IMG/VR virus record: IMGVR_UViG_3300044998_001256 | Coordinates: 1 to 39,283 of that record | Length of the DNA stretch: 39,283 bases | Strand: one strand, 5' to 3' | Source of the DNA: a virus | Part shown: one piece after another, positions 1 to 6,444 of the stretch | Position numbering within the stretch: the first letter of the stretch is position 1 | How the letters are laid out: each line of letters opens with the position of its first letter | Program-made: the position numbers and the translations under genes | Notes under the pieces: model-generated | Database searches by the model: none | Seen by the model: only the letters and a program-made list of their open reading frames with translations | Told to the model about the DNA's origin: nothing

Positions 1-176
1 GTCGGCAATGACCCCCTTTTGGTCAGCTTCACGGACTTATCAACCGGGGCGCCAACCTCTTGGTTATGGGAGCGGCGCCTTATAGGCACGGAAGATTGGT
101 TTACTTTTTCCGAGGTTCAACATCCATCAGAGATCGAGTTTAACTTTGGTTGGTGGGATATTCGGCTAACGGCAAC
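1..176. repeat. Terminal direct repeat, left copy
   Basis: The first 176 bases recur at 39108-39283 with one mismatch (C at 128, T at 39235). Assemblers leave an exact or nearly exact terminal repeat when a circular or circularly permuted molecule is closed. The unique genome is therefore about 39,107 bp and the window ends are arbitrary: they fall inside a gene. A true packaged terminal repeat is possible but less likely, since it would interrupt a coding sequence. Confidence 0.93.
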
Positions 177-237
177 CAACGGTTCGGGGAGCCATTCAAA
201 GACCGAGCCGGCGTACATCCAAGTAGACGCTGCTTAA
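1..237 (+). CDS. PKD-domain protein, 3' part (starts at 39024)
   Basis: This is the 3' part of a gene that begins at 39024 and crosses the circular junction; together it encodes about 106 residues. The reading frame is open from base 1, and the stop is at 235-237. The sequence follows the PKD/Ig-like beta-sandwich pattern: VSFTDLSTG, then SWLWE, then a closing strand pair WWDIRLTATNGSG. PKD domains are extracellular adhesion or spacer modules, found in bacterial surface proteins and phage tail tips. The gene follows a spike-base gene with a 1-base overlap, so I infer a small accessory protein of the adsorption apparatus. The usual PKD WDFGDG motif is changed here to WERRLIG, so the fold is probable rather than certain. 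Confidence 0.75.
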   Translation, partial: VGNDPLLVSFTDLSTGAPTSWLWERRLIGTEDWFTFSEVQHPSEIEFNFGWWDIRLTATNGSGSHSKTEPAYIQVDAA

Positions 238-277
238 GCTTTTTGGGCACTTCGAACTGACCGAGTATAGTCGAACC

Positions 278-487
278 ATGAACAACACGCTGCGCGATCT
301 CTGGACCACGATTGTCGTTCTTTTGCTGACCGCTGCGCTTGCGGCCGGCGGTGTCTATGCGGGCTATTTGCACTTCAAACTCGAAGCGGCTAAAGATAAC
401 GCCTGCCCGTGCGGAAAAAATTGTCCTTGCAAGCCGGTAGGGCCGCCCCACCGCCGCCCGACCGGCGATCTGCCTACAAGTCCTTGA
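278..487 (+). CDS. Small single-span membrane protein with CPCGKNCPC motif
   Basis: 69 residues. The N-terminus is short (MNNTLRDLW), followed by one strongly hydrophobic span at about residues 10-30 (TTIVVLLLTAALAAGGVYAG), then a short soluble tail with a clustered CPCGKNCPC motif that could bind metal or form disulfides, and a proline-rich end. I do not recognise a family. It opens a run of five small membrane genes around a large membrane-anchored papain-like protein, all on the same strand and closely spaced. A holin-like or accessory lysis role is possible from context only. No strong ribosome-binding site is visible before the ATG. Confidence 0.65.
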   Translation: MNNTLRDLWTTIVVLLLTAALAAGGVYAGYLHFKLEAAKDNACPCGKNCPCKPVGPPHRRPTGDLPTSP

Positions 488-498
488 CGGAGACCCTG

Positions 499-702
499 AT
501 GAAGGCATTCTTGGCAGCGCTGCTCGCACGCGGCGCTAGTGTGAGCATCCGCACGTTCGTCTTCGTGGCAATCATGTTGATCGGAGCTCTTGTGTCGTGG
601 GCGAGCCCGTTTGCATTTTTTGTTGTCGCCAATCTCGTGCTCGGATGTGCCTGGTTTGACCTGGCCCGCATTGGGCCTTCAGCACCGACCAATTCCAGCT
701 GA
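499..702 (+). CDS. Small membrane protein with two hydrophobic segments
   Basis: 67 residues, starting at the ATG at 499. The frame is open further upstream, but GGAGA at 490-494 sits five bases before this ATG, which decides the start. Two adjacent hydrophobic stretches (TFVFVAIMLIGALVSW and FAFFVVANLVLGCAWF, about residues 18-55) suggest a hairpin that spans the membrane twice. Size and topology fit a class II holin, but no family can be named from sequence alone. It lies between two other one-span membrane genes and upstream of the papain-like gene. Confidence 0.65.
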   Translation: MKAFLAALLARGASVSIRTFVFVAIMLIGALVSWASPFAFFVVANLVLGCAWFDLARIGPSAPTNSS

Positions 703-712
703 GACTTGATGG

Positions 713-835
713 ATGCGTGCCCCGCGTTTTCTCGGCTGCCTGGCCTCAGCGTTACTATTGCTGCTGATCGTTCACTTGGCGGGCCCTTTCTTGGTGATTG
801 TCCTTGGGATGATCGCCATGGCGATCCTTGGGTGA
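713..835 (+). CDS. Tiny hydrophobic membrane peptide (40 aa)
   Basis: A 40-residue open frame from the ATG at 713 to the stop at 833-835. After MRAPRFLG it is almost wholly hydrophobic (ALLLLLIVHLAG, then FLVIVLGMIAMAILG), enough for one long or two short membrane spans. The positive charge lies before the span, as in a cytoplasmic N-terminus. Its stop overlaps the start region of the next gene (GTG at 840), so the two are probably translationally coupled. It is short enough to be missed by size-filtered gene callers. Role unknown; it belongs to the membrane cassette. Confidence 0.55.
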   Translation: MRAPRFLGCLASALLLLLIVHLAGPFLVIVLGMIAMAILG

Positions 836-839
836 TGGC

Positions 840-2549
840 GTGAGACGCTTCCCTTTATTCTTGGTGTTGGCAATATTGGTGTTGGCGCTGGCCGCACTAA
901 ATTTCAAAAGCGTGGTTGATTCTTTTATTCGGTGGCCGGCGTTCGAGCCGCAACCGATTCCGATTCCAATTCCTTACCCCAACCCCTCCCGTCCCGGACC
1001 GTGGCGACCCGACCCGTCACCGTGCCCTGGGCCAGGACTTTGCCCAAGTCCTCGGCGACCCCGCCAGGCGTGGGGCCCACGGTCCGGCCTTCTTATTGGC
1101 GATCCTTTTTTGGCTCTCGGCCGCGAGGCGAAAGCGCAATTCGTCGTTAGTGGACCGGAGTATGAAGGTATTGAAGTAGCGTGTGATCTGCCCGCCGACC
1201 GCCACTTGCAAAACGCGCCCGGCTCCGATGGGGCCGGGCTCTGCGTTTTCACCACGATCGACATGGTGGCCGACTGGTGCGGCGAACGCGTGCTGCTGGG
1301 GTTTCGCGATTGGATGCGCACCAAACCAGGTGGTGGATTTCCGGACAAAGTGACCGCGATGATCACGGCAATCGCCGCCGAGCGGCGCATGCCCGAGCCG
1401 GAATACATTCAGGTCACCAATGGCGATGCCAAAGTACTCGAGGCCGCCGTGAAAAGCAGACGCATGATCGGCATCACTTATTCAGGCCGCGACGGCGTGT
1501 TTTATCGACAACGCGTAGCGCATATGGTGGCGTGCGTTTATTTCGATTCGACCACCAACTTTGCGGCAATCCTCGACAGCAATTATCCTGGGAAGCTGTT
1601 GTGGATGCGGTGCCCCGATCTTTTGGAGCGCTGGCGCGAATTGGGCGGTGGTTGGATGTTCGCGCTGCGGGCCCCGGGTCCGCCGCCGATACCCACCAAT
1701 AGTCCGAGCTTTGGAGCGCCGCCCATGTATTGTCCCAACTGCCCCCCACCCCCGCCGGCCATCGTTGCGCCAGCGCCCACACCGCCGGCGACCGCTGCAG
1801 GCAGCATCGGCGATCGTTACGAATGGGTCCGATTCGCCGATGGTGATCGCGACTTAATCGCGCTGCGCAAGAACGGCCAACAAGTTGGCGCTTATCGCAT
1901 CAGCACCGACAAGTACTTCACGCTGAGCACCACTGGGTTCATTGACGATCAATTGCCGCCGGTGCAGATCCCGGCCGAGTATTGGCCCCGACAACCGGTG
2001 CGGCACGACAAGCTCTTCGGCGTGGTTGATTCGCGGTTGAAAGGCCCGGCTTACCAGATTGGCGGCCGAGCCGCATCCCAAGGTGAGGTGCTCGGCAACC
2101 TGCAAGCCGGATTGCCAGACACCCGTGAACAATTATGGTTGGTCATCCATGGCGGCACGGACGCCCAGCGTGCCGCCGTGGTCAACGACATGGCCAAGCA
2201 CCCCGCCCTCGCCTCGGTTCGTAATCGCGTGGTGGTCAAGAATTACGCCGCCGGCGAATGGCCGCTCAATGTCGGCTTTGTTGGTGACGGTACGCCGACG
2301 ATTCAACTACTGGGCTATGAATCCGCCGGCGGCAAAGCGCCGGATTATGGCCGGCTCACCAGTTACCCGGGCGCCGAAGCGCTCGCAGAGTTTTTGGTCG
2401 AAGGCATACGCAAGGCCGATCCGAATTACAAGCCGGAGTTGGCCCGCCGCGCGACCCCTTGGGATTTCGACGTCGAGAAGGCAGCGCCGGTTCTGGCGCT
2501 TTTGCTCGTCGTGTTACTCTTAATTGTCGTTGCCCCGCGGCGACGTTGA
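840..2549 (+). CDS. Membrane-anchored papain-like (C39-like) protein with thioredoxin-like domain
   Basis: 569 residues from the GTG at 840 (a TTG at 828 would add four residues). Order of parts: an N-terminal membrane span at about 6-20; a proline-rich spacer at about 36-75 with PIPIPIPYPNP-like repeats; a papain-fold domain at about 100-280; a second Pro-rich spacer with a YCPNCPP motif; a thioredoxin-like domain at about 425-525; and a C-terminal span ending in RRR. The papain-like domain shows Cys135 in GLCVFTTIDMVADW, His228 in VAHMVACVYF, and Asp246/Asn248 in LDSNYPGK, the spacing expected of a C39-type catalytic triad. The thioredoxin-like domain lacks CxxC. Function is inferred: either a peptidase acting at the envelope in lysis or entry, or a pseudo-enzyme scaffold. 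The surrounding small membrane genes suggest one complex. Confidence 0.8.
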   Translation: MRRFPLFLVLAILVLALAALNFKSVVDSFIRWPAFEPQPIPIPIPYPNPSRPGPWRPDPSPCPGPGLCPSPRRPRQAWGPRSGLLIGDPFLALGREAKAQFVVSGPEYEGIEVACDLPADRHLQNAPGSDGAGLCVFTTIDMVADWCGERVLLGFRDWMRTKPGGGFPDKVTAMITAIAAERRMPEPEYIQVTNGDAKVLEAAVKSRRMIGITYSGRDGVFYRQRVAHMVACVYFDSTTNFAAILDSNYPGKLLWMRCPDLLERWRELGGGWMFALRAPGPPPIPTNSPSFGAPPMYCPNCPPPPPAIVAPAPTPPATAAGSIGDRYEWVRFADGDRDLIALRKNGQQVGAYRISTDKYFTLSTTGFIDDQLPPVQIPAEYWPRQPVRHDKLFGVVDSRLKGPAYQIGGRAASQGEVLGNLQAGLPDTREQLWLVIHGGTDAQRAAVVNDMAKHPALASVRNRVVVKNYAAGEWPLNVGFVGDGTPTIQLLGYESAGGKAPDYGRLTSYPGAEALAEFLVEGIRKADPNYKPELARRATPWDFDVEKAAPVLALLLVVLLLIVVAPRRR

Positions 2550-2556
2550 GGTCATC

Positions 2557-2787
2557 ATGTTGATGTGGTTATTGGTTTTCGCGGCGGTCCTGTTCGTGTG
2601 CGGGTGGAAGTACTGGCCGGACATTTGCCGGTCAATCGTCAACACCGGCCTCGAAGCCGACAAGCCGAAGGAACCCACCGCCGTCGAGCGACTGCACGAA
2701 GTCGTGCACGGGCCACCGCCGATCCGAGCCGATCCGGCGGCCGCGGCATTGTCCAACTTGCTCAATAAGCCCACGAGCGCCAAGTAA
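2557..2787 (+). CDS. Small N-terminally anchored membrane protein
   Basis: 76 residues from the ATG at 2557. GAGG at 2548-2551 lies five bases upstream and overlaps the stop of the papain-like gene, which favours this start over an upstream TTG in frame. A single span at about 2-17 (LMWLLVFAAVLFVCGW) is followed by a soluble acidic and proline-containing tail (AVERLHEVVHGPPPIRADP). The topology is like an i-spanin or a small adaptor, but no lipoprotein partner is evident. It is the last member of the membrane cassette, and its stop overlaps the next ATG by one base. Confidence 0.65.
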   Translation: MLMWLLVFAAVLFVCGWKYWPDICRSIVNTGLEADKPKEPTAVERLHEVVHGPPPIRADPAAAALSNLLNKPTSAK

Positions 2788-3032
2788 TGTTTCCCGCGAC
2801 CTTCAAACCCGAGACGATCGCCAAAGCCCGTCAACTGGCGGAGCTCAAACAAACCATCGCCGTCAAGCAAACGAGCGGCGACGAGATCCTGCAAGGGATC
2901 GTCGAACAACTCCAGAAGTTTCGCGACTTGCCCAACGAGGTCGCGGAGCTCTCACGTCAGGCCGAGGCGCTCGAAAAGAGCTTGGTGGAAGACCTCGCAA
3001 CGGAGTTGGTTTCCGCCGTCGGCGTTGCCTAA
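2787..3032 (+). CDS. Small helical coiled-coil protein, function unknown
   Basis: 81 residues, starting one base inside the previous stop (TAATG). The sequence is strongly helical and amphipathic, with heptad-like leucine spacing through LAELKQTI, LQGIVEQLQKF and VAELSRQAEALEKSL. No catalytic motif is visible. The tight overlap places it in the same operon as the membrane cassette and the following small genes. Nothing in the sequence identifies it further. Confidence 0.6.
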   Translation: MFPATFKPETIAKARQLAELKQTIAVKQTSGDEILQGIVEQLQKFRDLPNEVAELSRQAEALEKSLVEDLATELVSAVGVA

Positions 3033-3063
3033 CGCCGCGGCTCACCACCAGGTTCTCTCGTCA

Positions 3064-3312
3064 ATGGGCCAGGACAACACCCCCCCCGCCGACGCGGCCG
3101 CGCGGCCGGCCATCGACCCCAAGTCCCTGATCGAGAAATCGCAACGCGTGCTCGAATTTGCTTGGGGCACTGGCGTCCTCGATCTCAATTGTGCCGAATA
3201 CGCCGAGCTCATGAAGCTCTTGTATCCGACAATTTACGGCACCAATCAGAAGATCGAGCGCCGGATCAGCGAGTTGCGTAACCGCAAAGCCAACCTGTTT
3301 GGATTGAGTTGA
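3064..3312 (+). CDS. Small hypothetical protein
   Basis: 82 residues from the ATG at 3064; a TTG at 3025 in the same frame would overlap the upstream gene. The N-terminus is disordered (Asp/Pro/Ala-rich), followed by a predicted helical domain with RVLEFAWGTG, YAELMKLLYPTIYG and a basic end RRISELRNRKANLFGL. No family is recognised. It ends directly against the next ATG (tgaatg), so the genes are cotranslated. Confidence 0.6.
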   Translation: MGQDNTPPADAAARPAIDPKSLIEKSQRVLEFAWGTGVLDLNCAEYAELMKLLYPTIYGTNQKIERRISELRNRKANLFGLS

Positions 3313-3690
3313 ATGTTTGACCGAACGCAAGCTCTGACGTTGCCCCATGCCCGCCATCACCGGATGGCCGGCATGGCGGTCCGCGTTCGTTCGTGGCCAG
3401 ATTTCGACCCGATTCTCGGCCCGCACGTGGTGATCGATTGGTTCGATCGCTTGTTCGACGAATCCGTGTTGTTATCGCCGCGTGATTGTGCGTTTGGTTA
3501 TCGCGTCCGGCACGCCTATGCCGGCAAATTGGCCGATCACAATGCGGTGGTGATTTCCAATCTGCATCGTTTAACGGTGGTGCACAACACCGACCTCATT
3601 CTCGAGCCGACAGTTCACCTGTCCATGTCGGTCATTCCAACGCCCATGGCGAGTCGCCCCCATGTCAACACACGAATCCATAGCCCGTGA
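3313..3690 (+). CDS. Hypothetical protein
   Basis: 125 residues, starting immediately after the previous stop. The first 20 residues contain several histidines (LPHARHHR), followed by a beta-rich region with VVIDWFDRLFDESVLLSPRDCAFGYRV. The VIDWFDRLF phrase resembles the YVIDWWDRL phrase of the 8196-8474 product encoded in the early operon, which may point to a shared small fold. Function unknown. Its last 29 bases overlap the next gene. Confidence 0.55.
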   Translation: MFDRTQALTLPHARHHRMAGMAVRVRSWPDFDPILGPHVVIDWFDRLFDESVLLSPRDCAFGYRVRHAYAGKLADHNAVVISNLHRLTVVHNTDLILEPTVHLSMSVIPTPMASRPHVNTRIHSP

Positions 3691-4075
3691 TCTCGATCGA
3701 CTGGCCGATCTGAAACGCGAGATCGAGGAACGACACTCGTTCTTTACCAAGAAGCGTGAACGGTTGCTCAAGAAACTGCAGCCGCAACTCACACGCATCG
3801 CCAACGATGAAGCCGGCGATCTCCGCGACGTCACCAAGGCTCATGACGAGTTGGTGCAATCGATCAAAGCGGCCACGATCGCCGCCGGCGAAACGCAAAA
3901 GGGCCAAGACCTGCAATGTGTCTTTTACGGCCCGCGGGCGTCGTGGAATGACGACATGTTACGAGGGATGGCAGCCAACCTGCCGCAAATCATGACCGCT
4001 CGTTCGGAGACCGAGCCTTCGGCCCAAATCCGACCCAACGGGAAATCCCAAGAAAAGCAGGACAAAAAGGCCTGA
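3662..4075 (+). CDS. Coiled-coil protein resembling phage Gam-like/nuclease-inhibitor-type small proteins
   Basis: 137 residues. The first 75 residues form a charged coiled coil (DRLADLKREIEERHSFF, KKRERLLKKLQPQ). The second half carries a phrase, FYGPRASWNDDMLRGMAANLPQI, followed by EPSAQIR. This matches the general pattern of a common phage family that pairs a coiled coil with a short tryptophan-containing motif, sometimes annotated Gam-like. I recognise the pattern but cannot prove the family or function. It is the last plus-strand gene before the convergent junction and ends two bases before the terminator hairpin. Confidence 0.6.
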   Translation: MSTHESIARDLDRLADLKREIEERHSFFTKKRERLLKKLQPQLTRIANDEAGDLRDVTKAHDELVQSIKAATIAAGETQKGQDLQCVFYGPRASWNDDMLRGMAANLPQIMTARSETEPSAQIRPNGKSQEKQDKKA

Positions 4076-4076
4076 A

Positions 4077-4106
4077 TGCCGAAGCGCAGGATTCTGCGCT
4101 TCGGCA
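4077..4106. terminator. Bidirectional hairpin terminator between late and early blocks
   Basis: TGCCGAAGCGCAG pairs with CTGCGCTTCGGCA around a GATT loop: 13 perfect base pairs. It lies exactly between the last plus-strand gene (stop at 4073-4075) and the last minus-strand gene (stop at 4128-4130), where a terminator working in both directions is expected. There is no long T tract on either side. The same 12-bp arms recur at 25700-25727 with a different loop. Confidence 0.75.
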
Positions 4107-4127
4107 CTTCGCGCTAGTGAGTGCAAC

Positions 4128-4361
4128 TCATTTCGGCAAGAGTGACGGACCGTTTTTTGCATGGCCCGGTCGTTCGATCACCAGGTTGCCGGCCGGCACG
4201 AGATAGAGCCGGCCGTCGATTTCGACACAGTGATTTCGTGGCCGACCGCTACCCGGCACCACCACCGAGCCGATCTTGCCGTGCAACGGCATGTATGGCG
4301 CCACTTGCGGTCGATAATGAACGCGCACCTTTTGGCCACGGCTCGGATTGAGCAGCATCAC
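4128..4361 (-). CDS. Small basic SH3/KOW-like protein, last gene of early operon
   Basis: 77 residues. The core is beta-rich with glycine turns (GQKVRVHYRP, MPLHGKIGSVV, RPRNHCVEIDGRLYLVPAGNLV), which resembles the small SH3-like or KOW-type modules that bind nucleic acid or ribosomal proteins. The ATG overlaps the stop of the upstream ATPase gene by four bases (ATGA), so the two are translationally coupled. It is the final gene before the shared hairpin terminator. The fold is inferred from pattern and the role is unknown. Confidence 0.65.
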   Translation of the reverse strand: MMLLNPSRGQKVRVHYRPQVAPYMPLHGKIGSVVVPGSGRPRNHCVEIDGRLYLVPAGNLVIERPGHAKNGPSLLPK

Positions 4362-6112
4362 AAGCCTGGCGGAAACAACAACTCAGTTGGCCGCACGACG
4401 CCGGCACGGCGTTCAATCAATCCAATCGTCGATAATGGGCCGATGCTGTTACTGAAATAACCGCCGGTCGTGTCAATCGCCGCGGCGTCGCCGATCTCGG
4501 CATTGGTGACATCGCGACCGCCGGCGTCGATTACCACGTCAAGAATCGCGATCGTTTTTCCGTTGCTGGATCGATGGCGGCGGACACGTTCGCGCATCAT
4601 GTCGTGATACTCGGCCAATGACGTTGTGTGTTGCGGCACGGTGGCCACTTGACGGCCGGCATCCGTGAGCCTGGTCGTGCCCATGCCGCGTTCGATCAAG
4701 CCCGTCGATGACAACGGACCAGCGACGTTGCTGAAATACCCGCCGCTCGTGTCGATCAACGCAATGGCCCCGAGCTGGGCGTTGGTGGGCTCATTCACGC
4801 CAATGCTCTCCCACCAAGCCAACGCGTCGAGGATCTGTTGCTGCTTGCGGTTGAGGCCCTCAGCCGGCGCCGCGGTTTGTGGCCGCGGCCGAGGATGACC
4901 GCTCGATCCGCCGATCGGCGGCCGTCGCGAAGGTTGTACCGGTCGACTGGTCGGCGCAGGACCTGCGCGGCCAATAGGCCCGGCCGCGCTCGGCGTGGTG
5001 GCCGTAATCACAGAATCACGTAACTTCGTGATTTGTTCCACCATGATCTTGGTCACCGCCTCGGCTCGATCGATGATCTTCTCAGTACGATCGAGTTGAC
5101 CATTCTTGAGAACAGGAACCTCGCGAATCGTTTCCTTGACCTCGACCTTCGTTTCAGCGGGGCGGGCTTTAAGGTCATTTTCCAACGTCGTGATTCGCCG
5201 CCGCAACTCTTTTGGATCATCGGCCTTGGCCTTCTCGACGGTCGCCTTAATCTGATCGCCGAGTGCGTCGAGATCAATCTTGGCCATCGACTTTGGTTTG
5301 CGGACCGCCTCGCCGGGCTTCGGTGTTGCGCCGCTGTCGAAAGTCTCACGCCGGCGAACGGCGACCTTTTGCAAATTGCCGAGCCAACCCGGCGACCAGA
5401 ACCAGGCAGTGCCGATCGGCAATGCCGGCAGATCCTCAATCATCGACTTGGCGGTGGCTGGATCGGCGTGAACGTTCACCCATTCCTTGATAGCTTCTAT
5501 GTCTTTGGGGTGAACCATTCGTAATGCGACAAGGATCTCGCATTGGGTGAGCACATTCTTATTCAGCACGGCCGGCCGCTGCGTGATCAAAGTGCATCCG
5601 ATGCCCCGCTTGCGGCCGCGGCGAACGATATCTTCCATGGCGCCGAGCATCCGGTTCTCATCGCCGCCATAGTTGCGAGCTTGCGGAGCGACAGCGTCGG
5701 CTTCGTCGACAAACAAGTGCAGCGGTTCCCGATTCAGTCGATAAAGAGTTTCGGCGAAGGCCACCATGAAGCGAATCATCTGGCCCTTGCGAAACAAGCT
5801 GAGATCGATCACCGCGGAGAAACGATTCTCGACAATCGACCGGGCGACGACTTCGCCGGCGGACTCTTCCAATGGCACGTCGGCGTGTTCACCGCCAAAG
5901 ATGACGATCGGAAAACCGGACCGCAATCCCCACCAGGCGCCGGTCGGATCCAACGCGACGATCGCCTGGCTGGCCTTGAGCATTTCCTCGGCCAGCACCG
6001 AGGCAGTGTAACTTTTCCCGACACCGCGTTTAGCGAGGATGGCAAACGTTTGCGTGACCGCATCCGCGGGCAGTGATACGCCGGCCCCAATAAAGAGTTG
6101 TGGCGCAGCCAT
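4358..6112 (-). CDS. HerA-type P-loop ATPase with two C-terminal winged-helix repeats
   Basis: 584 residues from the ATG at 6112 (a GTG three bases earlier is possible). Walker A is AKRGVGKS at residues 27-34, Walker B is LHLFVDEAD at about 131-139, and a TQRP sensor-like motif is at 177-180. These mark a HerA/VirB4-type ASCE ATPase of the DUF87 kind. A coiled coil follows at about 280-370, then a Pro-rich linker. Two repeated winged-helix units follow (about 420-490 and 515-584), both with IDT(S/T)GGYFSN and GLIER. HerA relatives are hexameric DNA pumps or translocases. Here it probably works with the ParB protein two genes upstream. It overlaps both neighbours by 1-4 bases. Confidence 0.85.
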   Translation of the reverse strand: MAAPQLFIGAGVSLPADAVTQTFAILAKRGVGKSYTASVLAEEMLKASQAIVALDPTGAWWGLRSGFPIVIFGGEHADVPLEESAGEVVARSIVENRFSAVIDLSLFRKGQMIRFMVAFAETLYRLNREPLHLFVDEADAVAPQARNYGGDENRMLGAMEDIVRRGRKRGIGCTLITQRPAVLNKNVLTQCEILVALRMVHPKDIEAIKEWVNVHADPATAKSMIEDLPALPIGTAWFWSPGWLGNLQKVAVRRRETFDSGATPKPGEAVRKPKSMAKIDLDALGDQIKATVEKAKADDPKELRRRITTLENDLKARPAETKVEVKETIREVPVLKNGQLDRTEKIIDRAEAVTKIMVEQITKLRDSVITATTPSAAGPIGRAGPAPTSRPVQPSRRPPIGGSSGHPRPRPQTAAPAEGLNRKQQQILDALAWWESIGVNEPTNAQLGAIALIDTSGGYFSNVAGPLSSTGLIERGMGTTRLTDAGRQVATVPQHTTSLAEYHDMMRERVRRHRSSNGKTIAILDVVIDAGGRDVTNAEIGDAAAIDTTGGYFSNSIGPLSTIGLIERRAGVVRPTELLFPPGL

Positions 6113-6426
6113 CACACCATGCCTTCGCGACAGCGGAGCAAAAAGTCATCCAGCCCCAAACAAGTCTTCCCACCCAAATCCTCGATCTTGCGAGCGCGGC
6201 CGTCGCGGCCGAGGACCACCAGGTCCGCGCCGCGGCCGAGTAAAAACCCGGCATACAGCCAAGCCAACTTGCCGGCCGCCGGCACCAACACGCCGGCGTT
6301 CGCGCGGCAAGTGAATTCGTCGGTTACTGCTAAACCCGCCTCGCGCAGAATCACGCGGAGGCGCTGGTCTTCTTGCACGTCGGGACCGCTGGGCGCCAAC
6401 ACTGTCCACAATCGATCAGTTGACAT
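6112..6426 (-). CDS. Small hypothetical protein between ParB and HerA genes
   Basis: 104 residues from the ATG at 6426. A GAGG nine bases upstream supports this start over the in-frame TTG at 6444. The sequence alternates hydrophobic strands and helices (LRVILREAGLAVTDEFTC, LAWLYAGFLLGRGADLVVLGRDG, CLGLDDFLLRC). No family is recognised. Its stop overlaps the HerA start, and it sits directly after the ParB stop, so a partnership with these two DNA-handling proteins is likely but unproven. Confidence 0.6.
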   Translation of the reverse strand: MSTDRLWTVLAPSGPDVQEDQRLRVILREAGLAVTDEFTCRANAGVLVPAAGKLAWLYAGFLLGRGADLVVLGRDGRARKIEDLGGKTCLGLDDFLLRCREGMV

Positions 6427-6444
6427 GGGATCCATCCTCGTCAA

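Noticed and set aside
5543-6076. 177-aa plus-strand frame opposite the HerA gene
   Set aside because: It is antisense to the Walker motifs of a clear ATPase, with no start signals or recognisable domain.
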